Part shown: piece after piece, positions 18,169-29,090 of the stretch | Numbering within the stretch: position 1 is the stretch's first letter | How the letters are laid out: every line of letters begins with the position of its first letter | Source of the DNA: Maritimibacter alkaliphilus | Lineage (GTDB): Bacteria > Pseudomonadota > Alphaproteobacteria > Rhodobacterales > Rhodobacteraceae | NCBI RefSeq assembly: GCF_019801605.1 | Contig: NZ_JAHVIT010000002.1 | Span: 1,240,001-1,304,000, forward strand | Length of the DNA: 64,000 nt | Reading direction: 5' to 3' | Position numbers and translations under genes: made by a program | Notes under the pieces: model-generated | What the model saw: only the letters and a program-made list of their open reading frames with translations | Databases searched by the model: none | What the model was told of the DNA's origin: nothing

Positions 18169-18546
18169 CCGCCGGTAGGTCGGCTTACCGCCTCCGATGA
18201 CAATCCCAGCGCGGAGCAGGGCGGCAGGCCGCCACGCATCTGTATGAAGGCCATTTGCCGGGCGGCGTTGCTCTCACGTCACCTCGGCGCGCAGGGGCAA
18301 GCCGGCAGTGGCATCCGACGAAGCCGGGGCGTCGGAGTGACCTTCGTAGCGCGCGGCGCGTTTCAACCTCGTCTTCGCGCTCCTGGGCGCCCCGCACCGC
18401 ATGTGCGCGCTGACTTTCGGCGGCTTGGACTGCGGGGCAGGGGGCGAAGGGGGGGCCTGTGGGACGGTCTCGCAGACCCCCTCCGATTTGGCCCCTTCCG
18501 TCCTGCCCGCTGCCATGGCATTGCAGCCCGGCAGAGGAGGCGGTTC
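18169..18546. other. 378-nt gap without recognisable gene
   Basis: The plus frame of the downstream DMT gene stays open from 18244, but its residues are Arg/Gly-rich and unlike any transporter N-terminus. I see no tRNA, no clear promoter and no terminator here. Confidence 0.6.
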
Positions 18547-19470
18547 ATGTCCGACAATATCCGCGGCGCGCTGATCATGATGGCGGCCATGATGTGTTTC
18601 ACCCTCAACGACACGCTGACCAAGACGCTGGCCGGGGCGCTGCCGCCGCACCAGGTGCTGGTGATGCGCAACGGGCTGACCACGCTGGTTCTGCTGGCGG
18701 TCTCGCTCCACCTCGGGCATTTCCGCCTGAAGCTGCCGCGCCGGGACCGGGGCCTGATCCTCGCCCGGGGGCTGGCGGAGGCCGCCTCGGCCTACTTCTT
18801 CCTCAACGCGCTCTTCCACCTGCCGCTGGCCAATGTCACCGCCGTGGTGCAGTCGCTGCCGCTGGCGGTCACCCTCGCCGCGGCGGTCTTCCTGAAGGAG
18901 CCGGTGGGCTGGCGCCGGGCCTCGGCCATTGCCGTGGGCTTCGTGGGCGTGCTGCTGATCCTGCGCCCGGGGCCGGAGGGTTTCTCGCTCTACTCGTTCT
19001 ACAGCCTCATGGCGGTGCTGGTGGTCACCCTGCGCGAACTCTTCACCCGGCAGGTCGCGGACGACGTGCCCTCGATGCTGATCACGACGGTCACCTCGGC
19101 CACGGTCTTTATCTCGGCGCTGCTCTACGGCGGCGCGGTGGGCGGCTGGGTTGCCCCCACGGCGGGCCAGTGGGCCACGGTGGGCGCGGCGGCGGCGATC
19201 ATCCTCGTGGCCTATCTCGCCTCGGTCGTGGCGATGCGGGTGGGCGAGGTCTCCTTCGTGTCGCCCTTCCGCTATGTCTCGCTCCTCTGGGCGCTGCTGT
19301 TGGGATGGCTGGTCTTCGGCGACTGGCCCGGTCCCGTCACCCTGCTGGGCGGCGCGATCGTTATCGGATCGGGGCTCTTCATGATATGGCGGGAGCAGCG
19401 CATCGCGCGCCGGTCCGTGGCGACCGAGGCGGCGGCGGAGACAGCAGGATCGGGCCGGGGGCTGAAATGA
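18547..19470 (+). CDS. DMT-superfamily (EamA) transporter
   Basis: 307 residues with about ten hydrophobic segments arranged as two EamA repeats (roughly 5-135 and 147-285), the drug/metabolite transporter fold. The start MSDNIRGALIMMAAM is chosen because it begins just before the first membrane span and follows GGCGG. It ends in a charged tail. Its stop overlaps the next start (ATGA). The substrate is unknown; exporters of amino acids or metabolites are common in this family. Confidence 0.85.
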   Translation: MSDNIRGALIMMAAMMCFTLNDTLTKTLAGALPPHQVLVMRNGLTTLVLLAVSLHLGHFRLKLPRRDRGLILARGLAEAASAYFFLNALFHLPLANVTAVVQSLPLAVTLAAAVFLKEPVGWRRASAIAVGFVGVLLILRPGPEGFSLYSFYSLMAVLVVTLRELFTRQVADDVPSMLITTVTSATVFISALLYGGAVGGWVAPTAGQWATVGAAAAIILVAYLASVVAMRVGEVSFVSPFRYVSLLWALLLGWLVFGDWPGPVTLLGGAIVIGSGLFMIWREQRIARRSVATEAAAETAGSGRGLK

Positions 19471-20297
19471 AACAGGTGCAGATGCTGGGGCTCTGCCGCT
19501 TCTCCTATCCCACCGCGCTCGACGGGTTCGAGCGGACGGAGGGGGACGCGGCCACCAATGCCGCGCGGCTCTATGCCCCCGAGAGGCTGGACCTGCGGCT
19601 GTGGTTCTTCGAGCATGTCACCCTCCCGGCGATCCGGGCCCAGAGCGATCCCGACTTCACCATCGCCCTGCTGGCCGGGGAGGGCCTGCCGCAGCCCTAC
19701 CGGGGCCGGCTGGAGGCGCTGGTGGCCGACATCCCGCAGGTGAAGGCGCAGTTCCCGCCCGAGGGACAGAAGCACCGCGCCGTCTGCAAGGCGGTGCTGA
19801 CGGCCCTGCGCGACCCGGAGGCCCGGGCGGTGGGGGAGTTCACGCTGGATGACGACGACGCCGTCGCGGTGGATTTCGTGGCCTCCGCCAAGCGCCACTT
19901 CGCCGCGATGAAGGACATCTGGCGCGAGGAGAACCGCGCCGCGCTCGACTACAACGCGGGCCTCGTGCTGCGGGCGGGGGCAGGGGGGCTGGAGGCGGAG
20001 CCGGTGAACCGCCAGCAATGGGCCCCGGCACTGGCGATCTTCTCCCGCCCCTCCAGCACCCGCAGCCTGCAGGACTTCAACCACCGCCGGGTCTGGTCGC
20101 GGATTCCCACGCTGACCCTGCCCGGTCCGGTGATGTTCCTCCGCGGGGCACATGGCGGCAACGACAGCTCCGTCGCGCGCCCGGGGGAGGGCGGGCTGCC
20201 GGTCACCGATCCGCAGATCGCGGGCCTGCTGCAGACCCGCTTTGCCATTGACGCGGGGGCGCTTTCTGCGGCATGGGAGGGCCTCCGCGCGGGGTGA
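19467..20297 (+). CDS. putative glycosyltransferase (rhamnosyltransferase-like)
   Basis: 276 residues beginning MKQVQMLGLCRFSYP. The layout resembles the putative rhamnosyl transferase family of Rhodobacteraceae: a sugar-nucleotide-type fold with a TLDDDDAV acidic motif (Asp128-131), then a SSTRSLQDFNH segment. Translation is probably coupled to the DMT gene by a 4-nt overlap. The glycan and donor are unknown. Confidence 0.65.
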   Translation: MKQVQMLGLCRFSYPTALDGFERTEGDAATNAARLYAPERLDLRLWFFEHVTLPAIRAQSDPDFTIALLAGEGLPQPYRGRLEALVADIPQVKAQFPPEGQKHRAVCKAVLTALRDPEARAVGEFTLDDDDAVAVDFVASAKRHFAAMKDIWREENRAALDYNAGLVLRAGAGGLEAEPVNRQQWAPALAIFSRPSSTRSLQDFNHRRVWSRIPTLTLPGPVMFLRGAHGGNDSSVARPGEGGLPVTDPQIAGLLQTRFAIDAGALSAAWEGLRAG

Positions 20298-20373
20298 GGC
20301 GCGCCGGGGCCGGACGCAGGTCCCGCGACGCGGCGGCAGATCTGTCATCAGGGGGCGTTTGCCCCTGCATATG

Positions 20374-20402
20374 TTGACAAGGTCTCCGACTCCCCCTATA
20401 CG
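20374..20402 (+). promoter_or_regulatory. str operon promoter
   Basis: A perfect -35 TTGACA, 17 nt, TATACG. It is the strongest sigma70-like promoter in the window and implies a leader of about 240 nt ahead of rpsL. Confidence 0.8.
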
Positions 20403-20651
20403 CGCGGCAATCAGGTGGGGGGTAGTCCATCCGCCTTTCAGAATCGAAGTGGTCAAGATCCGGGCTGGTGCCCCGATCCTCTGGAAAACCCACCGCGTCG
20501 TACCCCTTAACTACGGGGGGCGAGTGCGGTTTTTTCGTTGCGCTTGTGCGCGAGTCACGGTCAGGCGCGGACGCGCACCAGGCCATTTTAGGAACCCGCA
20601 CGGGCCGCACCACCGTGCAACACATGTGTTAGAGACGGGGAAAGAAACCCA

Positions 20652-21023
20652 ATGCCCACGATCCAGCAGCTGATCCGCAAGCCGCGGCAGCCGAAAGTGA
20701 AACGCTCCAAGTCGCAGCACCTGGAAAACTGCCCGCAAAAGCGCGGCGTTTGCACCCGCGTTTACACCACGACTCCGAAGAAGCCGAACTCGGCAATGCG
20801 GAAAGTTGCCAAGGTCCGCCTGACCAACGGCTACGAAGTCATTTCCTACATCCCCGGTGAAAGCCACAACCTTCAGGAGCACTCCGTTGTCCTGATCCGT
20901 GGCGGCCGTGTGAAAGACCTTCCGGGTGTCCGTTACCACATCCTTCGTGGTGTTCTGGATACCCAGGGCGTCAAAGACCGTAAGCAGCGCCGCTCGAAAT
21001 ACGGCGCGAAGCGTCCGAAATAA
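20652..21023 (+). CDS. rpsL: 30S ribosomal protein S12
   Basis: 123 residues, full length. TPKKPNSA places Lys43 and RVKDLPG places Lys88 in their wild-type form, so no streptomycin-resistance substitution is seen. Asp89, the usual methylthiolation site, is present. First gene of the str block, 13 nt before rpsG. Confidence 0.98.
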   Translation: MPTIQQLIRKPRQPKVKRSKSQHLENCPQKRGVCTRVYTTTPKKPNSAMRKVAKVRLTNGYEVISYIPGESHNLQEHSVVLIRGGRVKDLPGVRYHILRGVLDTQGVKDRKQRRSKYGAKRPK

Positions 21024-21035
21024 GAGGTACAGCCG

Positions 21036-21506
21036 ATGTCTCGTCGTCACGCCGCAGAGAAGCGCGAAGTCCTGCCCGACGCCAAGTATGGTGACCGGGT
21101 TCTGACCAAATTCATGAACAACCTGATGATCGACGGCAAGAAATCGGCCGCCGAGAAAATCGTCTACTCGGCACTCGACCGGGTGGAAGACAAGGTGAAG
21201 CGTGCGCCCGTGGAAATCTTCCACGAAGCGCTCGACAACATCAAACCCTCGGTCGAGGTTCGCTCGCGCCGTGTGGGTGGTGCCACCTACCAGGTGCCCG
21301 TCGAAGTGCGCCCCGAGCGCCGTGAAGCGCTGGCGATTCGCTGGCTGATCACTGCCTCGCGTTCGCGCAACGAGAACACGATGGAAGAGCGCCTGGCAGG
21401 TGAACTGCTGGATGCCGTGAACTCGCGCGGTTCCGCCGTGAAGAAGCGCGAAGACACCCACAAGATGGCCGACGCGAACAAAGCGTTCAGCCATTACCGC
21501 TGGTAA
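21036..21506 (+). CDS. rpsG: 30S ribosomal protein S7
   Basis: 156 residues with the signature [20 protein letters not shown] start and the conserved [17 protein letters not shown] segment. It nucleates assembly of the 30S head, and in enterobacteria it represses the str operon. The ribosome-binding site is AGAGG. fusA follows after 21 nt. Confidence 0.98.
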   Translation: MSRRHAAEKREVLPDAKYGDRVLTKFMNNLMIDGKKSAAEKIVYSALDRVEDKVKRAPVEIFHEALDNIKPSVEVRSRRVGGATYQVPVEVRPERREALAIRWLITASRSRNENTMEERLAGELLDAVNSRGSAVKKREDTHKMADANKAFSHYRW

Positions 21507-21527
21507 TCTCTCAGGAAGGCAGGCCCC

Positions 21528-23651
21528 ATGGCACGCGAATATCCGCTGACCCGGTATCGTAACTTCGGCATCATGGCCCACATCGATGCCGGCAAGACCA
21601 CGACGACCGAGCGTATCCTCTACTACACCGGCAAGTCCCACAAGATCGGCGAAGTCCACGACGGCGCCGCGACCATGGACTGGATGGAGCAGGAGCAGGA
21701 GCGGGGGATCACGATCACTTCCGCTGCGACCACGACCTTCTGGCAGTGGCAGGAAGATCCGACCGCCGAAGGCACGTCGGACACGAAGTTCCGCTTCAAC
21801 ATCATCGACACCCCCGGCCACGTCGACTTCACCATCGAAGTCGAACGTTCGCTCGCGGTTCTCGACGGTGCGGTCTGCCTTCTTGACGGTAACGCCGGTG
21901 TTGAACCCCAGACCGAAACCGTGTGGCGTCAGGCTGACCGCTACAAGGTTCCGCGTATCGTCTTCGTCAACAAGATGGACAAGATCGGTGCTGACTTCTT
22001 CAACTGCGTGAAGATGATCAAGGACCGTACCGGTGCGACCCCCGTTCCCGTCGGCATGCCGATCGGTGCAGAGGACCAGCTGGAAGGCACCATCGACCTG
22101 ATCACCATGGAAGAGTGGGTCTGGAAGGGTGACGACCTCGGCGCAGGCTGGGTCCGTCAACCGATCCGCGACGAGCTGAAAGATCTGGCCGACGAATGGC
22201 GCGCCCACATGATCGAAGCAGCCGTCGAGATGGACGACGACGCCATGGAAGCCTACCTGGAAGGCGAAGAGCCCGACGTGGCCACCCTGCGGAAACTGAT
22301 CCGCAAGGGCACGCTGTCGCTCTCCTTCGTTCCGGTTCTGGGCGGTTCCGCGTTCAAGAACAAAGGTGTCCAGCCGCTGCTGAACGCCGTCATCGACTTC
22401 CTGCCGGGTCCGCTCGACGTTCCGCCGTACATGGGCTTCAGCCCGGACGACGAGACGGAAGAGCGTAACATCGCCCGTCACGCCAACGACGAAGAGCCTC
22501 TCTCGGGCCTCGCGTTCAAGATCATGAACGACCCCTTCGTGGGCTCGCTCACCTTCACCCGCATCTACTCCGGTGTGATGAAGAAGGGTGACTCGATCCT
22601 GAACTCGACCAAGGGCAAGAAAGAGCGCATCGGTCGTATGATGATGATGCACGCGATCAACCGCGAGGAGATCGAAGAGGCATTCGCAGGCGACATTATC
22701 GCGCTGGCCGGTCTGAAAGAGACCACCACCGGTGACACGCTCTGCGCTCAGAGCGCGCCCGTCGTGCTCGAAACGATGACCTTCCCCGATCCCGTGATCG
22801 AGATCGCCATCGAACCGAAGACCAAGAACGACCAGGAGAAGATGTCTCAGGGTCTGCAGCGTCTGGCGGCCGAAGACCCCTCCTTCCGCGTGGAGACCGA
22901 CCTCGAGTCCGGTCAGACCATCATGAAGGGCATGGGCGAACTTCACCTCGACATTCTCGTCGACCGTCTGAAGCGCGAGTTCAAGGTCGAGGCGAACATC
23001 GGTGCGCCGCAGGTGGCCTACCGCGAGACCATCTCGAAAGAGGTCGAGCACACCTACACCCACAAGAAACAGTCGGGTGGTTCGGGTCAGTTCGGCGAGG
23101 TCAAGCTGGTCATCACTCCGACCGAGCCCGGCGAAGGCTACTCGTTCGAGTCGAAGATCGTTGGTGGTGCGGTTCCGAAGGAATACATCCCCGGCGTCGA
23201 AAAAGGGATCAAGTCGGTCATGGACTCCGGTCCGCTGGCAGGCTTCCCGGTCATCGACTTCAAGGTCGCGCTGCTGGACGGTAAGTTCCACGACGTCGAC
23301 TCGTCGGTCCTCGCGTTCGAGATCGCAGCCCGTATGTGCATGCGTGAAGGCATGCGCAAAGCTGGCGCGAAACTGCTCGAGCCGATGATGAAGGTCGAAG
23401 TGATCACCCCGGAAGAATACACCGGTTCGATCATCGGCGACCTGACCTCCCGTCGTGGCCAGGTCTCGGGCCAGGAGAACCGCGGCAACGCCGTGGCGGT
23501 CAACGCCTTCGTGCCGCTGGCCAACATGTTCGGCTACATCAACAACCTGCGCTCCATGTCCTCGGGCCGCGCGCAGTTCACGATGCAGTTCGACCACTAC
23601 GACCCGGTTCCGCAGAACATCTCGGAAGAGATCCAGTCGAAGTACGCATAA
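21528..23651 (+). CDS. fusA: elongation factor G
   Basis: 707 residues, five-domain translocase GTPase. G1 AHIDAGKT at 17-24, DTPGHVDF near 93 and NKMD near 147 are intact. The domain IV tip region is present. AGGAAGG lies upstream of the ATG. The 83-nt spacer to tuf is filled with alternative hairpins (see 23657). Confidence 0.98.
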   Translation: MAREYPLTRYRNFGIMAHIDAGKTTTTERILYYTGKSHKIGEVHDGAATMDWMEQEQERGITITSAATTTFWQWQEDPTAEGTSDTKFRFNIIDTPGHVDFTIEVERSLAVLDGAVCLLDGNAGVEPQTETVWRQADRYKVPRIVFVNKMDKIGADFFNCVKMIKDRTGATPVPVGMPIGAEDQLEGTIDLITMEEWVWKGDDLGAGWVRQPIRDELKDLADEWRAHMIEAAVEMDDDAMEAYLEGEEPDVATLRKLIRKGTLSLSFVPVLGGSAFKNKGVQPLLNAVIDFLPGPLDVPPYMGFSPDDETEERNIARHANDEEPLSGLAFKIMNDPFVGSLTFTRIYSGVMKKGDSILNSTKGKKERIGRMMMMHAINREEIEEAFAGDIIALAGLKETTTGDTLCAQSAPVVLETMTFPDPVIEIAIEPKTKNDQEKMSQGLQRLAAEDPSFRVETDLESGQTIMKGMGELHLDILVDRLKREFKVEANIGAPQVAYRETISKEVEHTYTHKKQSGGSGQFGEVKLVITPTEPGEGYSFESKIVGGAVPKEYIPGVEKGIKSVMDSGPLAGFPVIDFKVALLDGKFHDVDSSVLAFEIAARMCMREGMRKAGAKLLEPMMKVEVITPEEYTGSIIGDLTSRRGQVSGQENRGNAVAVNAFVPLANMFGYINNLRSMSSGRAQFTMQFDHYDPVPQNISEEIQSKYA

Positions 23652-23656
23652 GCAGC

Positions 23657-23712
23657 GGTGCGGGGACAGCCCCGCACCCTACTACCCCGTAGGGTGCGTC
23701 AACGGACGCACC
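23657..23712 (+). promoter_or_regulatory. three overlapping alternative hairpins in the fusA-tuf spacer
   Basis: Stem A: GGTGCGGGG 23657-23665 with CCCCGCACC 23670-23678. Stem B: GCACCCTAC 23674-23682 with GTAGGGTGC 23689-23697. Stem C: GGTGCGTC 23693-23700 with GACGCACC 23705-23712. All are perfect. B shares bases with both A and C, so B excludes A plus C. No T-run follows. The function is not known. Confidence 0.75.
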
Positions 23713-23734
23713 GCCAGACAGATAGGAGGCCCCA

Positions 23735-24910
<1,176 letters not shown>

Positions 24911-24935
24911 TCTGACGAACGGGCAACCGTTCCGA

Positions 24936-24964
24936 TTGACACATCGGCGGCTGGGCCTTAAAGC
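24936..24964 (+). promoter_or_regulatory. candidate promoter of the S10 block (rpsJ)
   Basis: A perfect TTGACA, 17 nt, TAAAGC, 26 nt after the tuf stop. The -10 lies in the loop and stem of the hairpin at 24949-24970. Confidence 0.6.
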
Positions 24965-25001
24965 CCAGCCGACTTACCAAAACGGCGGGCTCCGGCCCGC
25001 C
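24949..25001 (+). promoter_or_regulatory. two hairpins in the tuf-rpsJ spacer
   Basis: GGCTGGGC/GCCCAGCC at 24949-24970 with loop CTTAAA, and GGCGGGC/GCCCGCC at 24984-25001 with loop TCCG. The first could end tuf transcription imperfectly, because no T-run follows. The second would lie in the rpsJ leader. Confidence 0.5.
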
Positions 25002-25076
25002 GCTCGGGTTCGAAGAGGGGCGGGGAATGAACCCGGCTCCTCCTCTCAACTCCAACGCCGAAGAAGGCTGAATGAC

Positions 25077-25385
25077 ATGCAAGGTCAAACCATTCGCATC
25101 CGGCTGAAGGCATTCGATTACCGCGTGCTGGACGCCAGCACCGCGGAAATCGTGAACACGGCCAAGCGCACCGGCGCTCAGGTTCGTGGCCCGATCCCGC
25201 TGCCGAACAAGATCGAGAAGTTCACGGTTCTCCGTGGCCCTCACATCGACAAGAAGTCCCGTGACCAGTTCGAGATCCGCACCCACAAGCGGCTTCTGGA
25301 CATCGTGGACCCGACCCCGCAGACCGTGGACGCGCTGATGAAGCTCGACCTCGCTGCTGGCGTCGACGTCGAGATCAAGGTTTAA
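25077..25385 (+). CDS. rpsJ: 30S ribosomal protein S10
   Basis: 102 residues starting [19 protein letters not shown]. The open frame extends upstream, but only this ATG gives a family N-terminus. S10 is also the NusE transcription partner of NusG. It begins the S10 block, and rplC follows after a strong AAGGAGG. Confidence 0.98.
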   Translation: MQGQTIRIRLKAFDYRVLDASTAEIVNTAKRTGAQVRGPIPLPNKIEKFTVLRGPHIDKKSRDQFEIRTHKRLLDIVDPTPQTVDALMKLDLAAGVDVEIKV

Positions 25386-25399
25386 GGAGGGTCCAACTG

Positions 25400-26242
25400 A
25401 TGCTCCGTTCCGGTATCATCGCTAAGAAGGTGGGCATGACCCGCCTGTTCATGGAAGACGGCAAGCAGATCCCCGTGACCGTGCTGCAGCTGGACAAGCT
25501 GCAGGTCGTGGCACAGCGGACCTCCGACAAGGACGGCTACTCGGCTGTTCAGCTCGGTGCCGGCTCGGCGAAAGCCAAGCGCACTTCCAAAGCCATGCGC
25601 GGTCACTTCTCCGCCGCCAACGTCGAACCCAAGCGCAAGGTCGCCGAGTTCCGCGTTGACGCAGAGAACCTGATCAACATCGGTGAGGAAATCACCGCTG
25701 ACCACTACTTCGAAGGCCAGTTCGTCGACGTGTCCGGCACGTCGATCGGTAAGGGCTTCGCCGGTGCCATGAAGCGGCACAACTTCGGTGGTCTGCGTGC
25801 CTCGCACGGTGTCTCGATCTCGCACCGTTCGCACGGTTCGACGGGTCAGTGTCAGGACCCGGGCAAGGTGTTCAAAGGCAAGAAGATGGCAGGCCACATG
25901 GGTGCCGTCCGTGTCACCACGCAGAACCTGCAGGTCGTCAAGACCGACAGCGAGCGTGGCCTGGTCTTCATCAAGGGTGCCGTTCCCGGCTCCAAGGGTG
26001 GCTGGGTGACCGTCAAGGACGCCGTCAAGAAACCGTTCCCCGAGAACGCGATCCTGCCCGCCGCTCTGAAGTCCGCCGCTGACGAAGCCAAGCGTCTCGC
26101 CGAGGAAGCCGCCGCACAGGCCGCAGCCGAGGAAGCCGCAGCAGCAGAAGCAGCAGCAGCCGAGCAAGCCGCCGCTGAAGAGGCCGCCCTGAAAGAAGCT
26201 GAAGCTTCGATCGAGGCCGAGAAGAAGGAAGGCGAAGAATGA
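25400..26242 (+). CDS. rplC: 50S ribosomal protein L3 with long Ala/Glu-rich tail
   Basis: 280 residues. The core (1 to about 218) matches L3, including Gln150 in [10 protein letters not shown], the usual PrmB methylation site. Residues from about 221 form an extra Ala/Glu-rich, helix-prone tail absent from the 209-residue E. coli protein. The stop overlaps the rplD start (ATGA). Confidence 0.97.
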   Translation: MLRSGIIAKKVGMTRLFMEDGKQIPVTVLQLDKLQVVAQRTSDKDGYSAVQLGAGSAKAKRTSKAMRGHFSAANVEPKRKVAEFRVDAENLINIGEEITADHYFEGQFVDVSGTSIGKGFAGAMKRHNFGGLRASHGVSISHRSHGSTGQCQDPGKVFKGKKMAGHMGAVRVTTQNLQVVKTDSERGLVFIKGAVPGSKGGWVTVKDAVKKPFPENAILPAALKSAADEAKRLAEEAAAQAAAEEAAAAEAAAAEQAAAEEAALKEAEASIEAEKKEGEE

Positions 26243-26856
26243 AACTCGACGTGATCAATCTGGACGGCTCGTCGGCCGGTTCCGTCGATCTCGGCGACGA
26301 GATCTTCGGCCTGGAGCCCCGTGCGGACATCCTGCACCGCGTGGTCCGCTGGCAGCGCGCCCGCGCGCAGGCCGGTACCCACAAGGTCCTGACCAAGTCC
26401 GAGGTGAGCTACTCGACCAAGAAGATCTATCGCCAGAAGGGCACCGGCGGCGCACGCCACGGCTCCCGCAAGGCACCGATCTTCCGTCACGGTGGTATCT
26501 ACAAGGGCCCGACCCCGCGCAGCCACGCCCACGACCTGCCGAAGAAATTCCGCAAGCTGGGTCTGAAGCACGCGCTGTCGGCCAAGGCCAAAGAAGGCTC
26601 GCTGGTGATCCTGGCGTCGGCCGAGGCCGAGGGCAAGACCGCCGCACTGGCCAAACAGGTCAAGAACCTGGGCTGGAAGCGTACGCTGATCATTGACGGC
26701 GCCGCCGTCAACGAAGGCTTCGCCAAGGCCGCAGCAAACATCGATGGGCTGGACATCCTGCCGTCGATGGGCGCCAACGTCTATGACATCCTCAAGCGTG
26801 ACACCCTCGTGCTCACGAAGTCGGCTGTCGAAGCACTGGAGGCTCGTCTGAAATGA
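26239..26856 (+). CDS. rplD: 50S ribosomal protein L4
   Basis: 205 residues. The long internal loop [19 protein letters not shown] reaches the exit tunnel in known structures. In enterobacteria L4 represses its own operon at the S10 leader. The ends overlap rplC and rplW by 4 nt each, suggesting coupled translation. Confidence 0.97.
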   Translation: MKLDVINLDGSSAGSVDLGDEIFGLEPRADILHRVVRWQRARAQAGTHKVLTKSEVSYSTKKIYRQKGTGGARHGSRKAPIFRHGGIYKGPTPRSHAHDLPKKFRKLGLKHALSAKAKEGSLVILASAEAEGKTAALAKQVKNLGWKRTLIIDGAAVNEGFAKAAANIDGLDILPSMGANVYDILKRDTLVLTKSAVEALEARLK

Positions 26857-27149
26857 GCGCGAAAGCAGAACATTACGACGTGATCCGCAAGCCGATCATC
26901 ACCGAGAAGGCGACCATGGCTTCCGAAGCCAACGCCGTCGTCTTCGAAGTGTCGATCGACGCCAACAAGCCGCAGATCAAGGAAGCGGTCGAGGCGCTGT
27001 TCAATGTCAAGGTGAAGGCCGTCAACACGACCATCACCAAGGGCAAGGTCAAGCGCTTCCGCGGCATGCTGGGCAAGCGGAAAGACGTGAAGAAGGCCTA
27101 CGTGACGCTCGAAGAGGGCAACACGATCGACGTGTCCACCGGGCTCTGA
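26853..27149 (+). CDS. rplW: 50S ribosomal protein L23
   Basis: 98 residues. [10 protein letters not shown] near the N-terminus and the [20 protein letters not shown] segment are typical. L23 docks trigger factor and SRP at the tunnel exit. It is the last gene before a terminator-like hairpin and a 435-nt gap; rplB directly follows rplW in most bacteria. Confidence 0.97.
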   Translation: MSAKAEHYDVIRKPIITEKATMASEANAVVFEVSIDANKPQIKEAVEALFNVKVKAVNTTITKGKVKRFRGMLGKRKDVKKAYVTLEEGNTIDVSTGL

Positions 27150-27172
27150 TCGATACGGTCTGACGACTTTGG

Positions 27173-27206
27173 AAGGCCCTCCGCGCAAGCGGGGGGCCTT
27201 TCGCTT
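27173..27206 (+). terminator. terminator between rplW and rplB
   Basis: AAGGCCC, T, CCGC, loop GCAA, GCGG, G, GGGCCTT followed by TCGCTTT. A GNRA-type loop on a 12-bp stem. Confidence 0.75.
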
Positions 27207-27383
27207 TGCGGGCCGGTCTGCGGGCCGCCGTGGGGGCTGCAGGAGGCGCCTGAGGTCGCAAAGGGCCCTCTGGGGGCCTCCCGCCTGCGACGTCTTCGTC
27301 GGGCCGTCCTGGGCGGCTCTCAGGGGGCAGGGGAGGGCGGCCGAGCTGCCTCTCCCGGGGCAAGGACGCAAGGGCTTTTCCCC

Positions 27384-27413
27384 TTCGTCACCTGAATCGC
27401 CCCGCGCTATAGA
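27384..27413 (+). promoter_or_regulatory. candidate promoter of rplB block
   Basis: TTCGTC, 18 nt, TATAGA. The -10 is good and the -35 is weak. It lies in the 435-nt rplW-rplB gap, downstream of the terminator. Confidence 0.5.
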
Positions 27414-27450
27414 CATGGTCGGGCAAGACTGCTAAACGCGCCCAATCCAC

Positions 27451-27477
27451 GAGGCCCCGGATTCGTTCCGGGGCCTC
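27451..27477 (+). promoter_or_regulatory. 10-bp perfect hairpin in the rplB leader
   Basis: GAGGCCCCGG, loop ATTCGTT, CCGGGGCCTC. No T-run follows (TGGATATTT), so a processing or regulatory structure is more likely than a terminator. Confidence 0.55.
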
Positions 27478-27584
27478 TGGATATTTGAACTGGGGACCTT
27501 CGGGGCCCTCTACTGGCCACCTTCGGGGGGCTGAACCATAGGCGGGGCTCGACCCTGCCGCGTAGCAAACGGAAGACAGAAAGC

Positions 27585-28424
27585 ATGGCACTCAAGTCGT
27601 ATAAGCCGACGACGCCGGGCCAGCGCGGGCTGGTGCTGATCGACCGTTCGGAGCTGTGGAAAGGACGCCCCGTCAAGGCCCTCACCGAGGGTCTGACGAA
27701 GAATGGCGGCCGGAACAACACCGGACGGATCACGATGCGCCGCAAGGGCGGCGGGGCAAAGCGCCTCTATCGGATCGTCGATTTCAAACGGAACAAGTTC
27801 GATGTGAACGGCATCGTTGTCCGTATCGAATACGACCCCAACCGGACCGCATTCATCGCGCTCGTGCAGTACGATGACGGCGAAAAAGCGTACATTCTCG
27901 CCCCCCAGCGTCTGGGTGTGGGCGACAAGGTCGTCTCCGGCTCCAAGGTCGACATCAAGCCCGGTAACGCGATGCCCTTCTCGGGCATGCCGATCGGTAC
28001 CATCGTGCACAACATCGAGCTGAAGCCCGGCAAGGGCGGCCAGATCGCACGCGCCGCGGGCACCTATGCCCAGTTCGTCGGCCGTGACGGTGGCTACGCT
28101 CAGATCCGCCTCTCGTCGGGCGAACTGCGCATGGTCCGTCAGGAATGCATGGCCACCGTCGGTGCCGTGTCGAACCCGGACAACTCGAACCAGAACTACG
28201 GTAAAGCCGGCCGCATGCGTCACAAGGGCATCCGCCCGAGCGTCCGCGGCGTGGTCATGAACCCGATCGACCACCCCCACGGTGGTGGTGAAGGCCGGAC
28301 CTCCGGTGGTCGTCACCCGGTTACCCCTTGGGGTAAACCGACCAAGGGTGCACGGACCCGTAAGAACAAGGCGACGGACAAGTACATCGTCCGCTCGCGT
28401 CACGCTCGCAAGAAGGGCCGCTAA
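27585..28424 (+). CDS. rplB: 50S ribosomal protein L2
   Basis: 279 residues. The conserved C-terminal [20 protein letters not shown] motif near the peptidyl-transferase centre is intact. The ATG follows ACGGAAGACAG. It starts the second S10 segment, and rpsS follows after 3 nt. Confidence 0.98.
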   Translation: MALKSYKPTTPGQRGLVLIDRSELWKGRPVKALTEGLTKNGGRNNTGRITMRRKGGGAKRLYRIVDFKRNKFDVNGIVVRIEYDPNRTAFIALVQYDDGEKAYILAPQRLGVGDKVVSGSKVDIKPGNAMPFSGMPIGTIVHNIELKPGKGGQIARAAGTYAQFVGRDGGYAQIRLSSGELRMVRQECMATVGAVSNPDNSNQNYGKAGRMRHKGIRPSVRGVVMNPIDHPHGGGEGRTSGGRHPVTPWGKPTKGARTRKNKATDKYIVRSRHARKKGR

Positions 28425-28427
28425 TCT

Positions 28428-28706
28428 ATGGCACGTTCTGTTTGGAAGGGCCCCTTCGTTGACGCTTACGTCCTGAAAAAGGCGGAAGCGGCACGCGAAT
28501 CCGGCCGTAACGAAGTCATCAAGATCTGGTCGCGCCGCTCGACGATCCTGCCCCAGTTCGTGGGCCTGACGTTTGGCGTCTACAACGGTCAGAAACATGT
28601 TCCCGTCAACGTCACGGAAGACATGATCGGTCAGAAGTTCGGTGAGTACTCGCCGAGCCGGACCTATTATGGTCACGCCGCTGACAAAAAAGCGAAGCGG
28701 AAGTAA
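28428..28706 (+). CDS. rpsS: 30S ribosomal protein S19
   Basis: 92 residues beginning [20 protein letters not shown]. It contains the S19 signature region [19 protein letters not shown]. It lies in the 30S head and contacts S13. Only 3 nt separate it from rplB and from rplV, typical of coupled translation. Confidence 0.98.
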   Translation: MARSVWKGPFVDAYVLKKAEAARESGRNEVIKIWSRRSTILPQFVGLTFGVYNGQKHVPVNVTEDMIGQKFGEYSPSRTYYGHAADKKAKRK

Positions 28707-28709
28707 GTC

Positions 28710-29090
28710 ATGGGCAAGGAAAAGAACCCCCGCCGCGTGGCAGACAACGAAGCGATGGCCAAAACACGCATGCTTCGCACCAGCCCGCAGAAACTGAACC
28801 TCGTTGCAGCGATGATCCGCGGCAAGAAGGTCGACAAGGCCCTTTCGGACCTGACCTTCTCCAAGAAGCGGATCGCGGAAGACGTGAAGAAATGCCTTCA
28901 GTCCGCCATCGCGAACGCCGAGAACAACCACAACCTCGACGTCGATGAACTGATCGTCGCCGAGGCCTTCGTGGGCAAGAACCTCGTGATGAAACGCGGG
29001 CGTCCCCGCGCACGTGGCCGGTACGGCAAGATCATGAAGCCGTTCTCGGAAATCACCATCCTGGTGCGTCAGGTCGAGGAGCAAGCCTAA
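28710..29090 (+). CDS. rplV: 50S ribosomal protein L22
   Basis: 126 residues. The C-terminal beta-hairpin region ([17 protein letters not shown]) lines the exit tunnel. A roughly 15-residue N-terminal extension precedes the family core. The stop overlaps the rpsC start (TAATG). Confidence 0.97.
   Translation: MGKEKNPRRVADNEAMAKTRMLRTSPQKLNLVAAMIRGKKVDKALSDLTFSKKRIAEDVKKCLQSAIANAENNHNLDVDELIVAEAFVGKNLVMKRGRPRARGRYGKIMKPFSEITILVRQVEEQA

Noticed and set aside
17987-18254. Short frames through the CCCAAG repeat encoding Pro-Ser or Leu-Gly runs
   Set aside because: No start with a ribosome-binding site; sequence outside the repeat is not protein-like.
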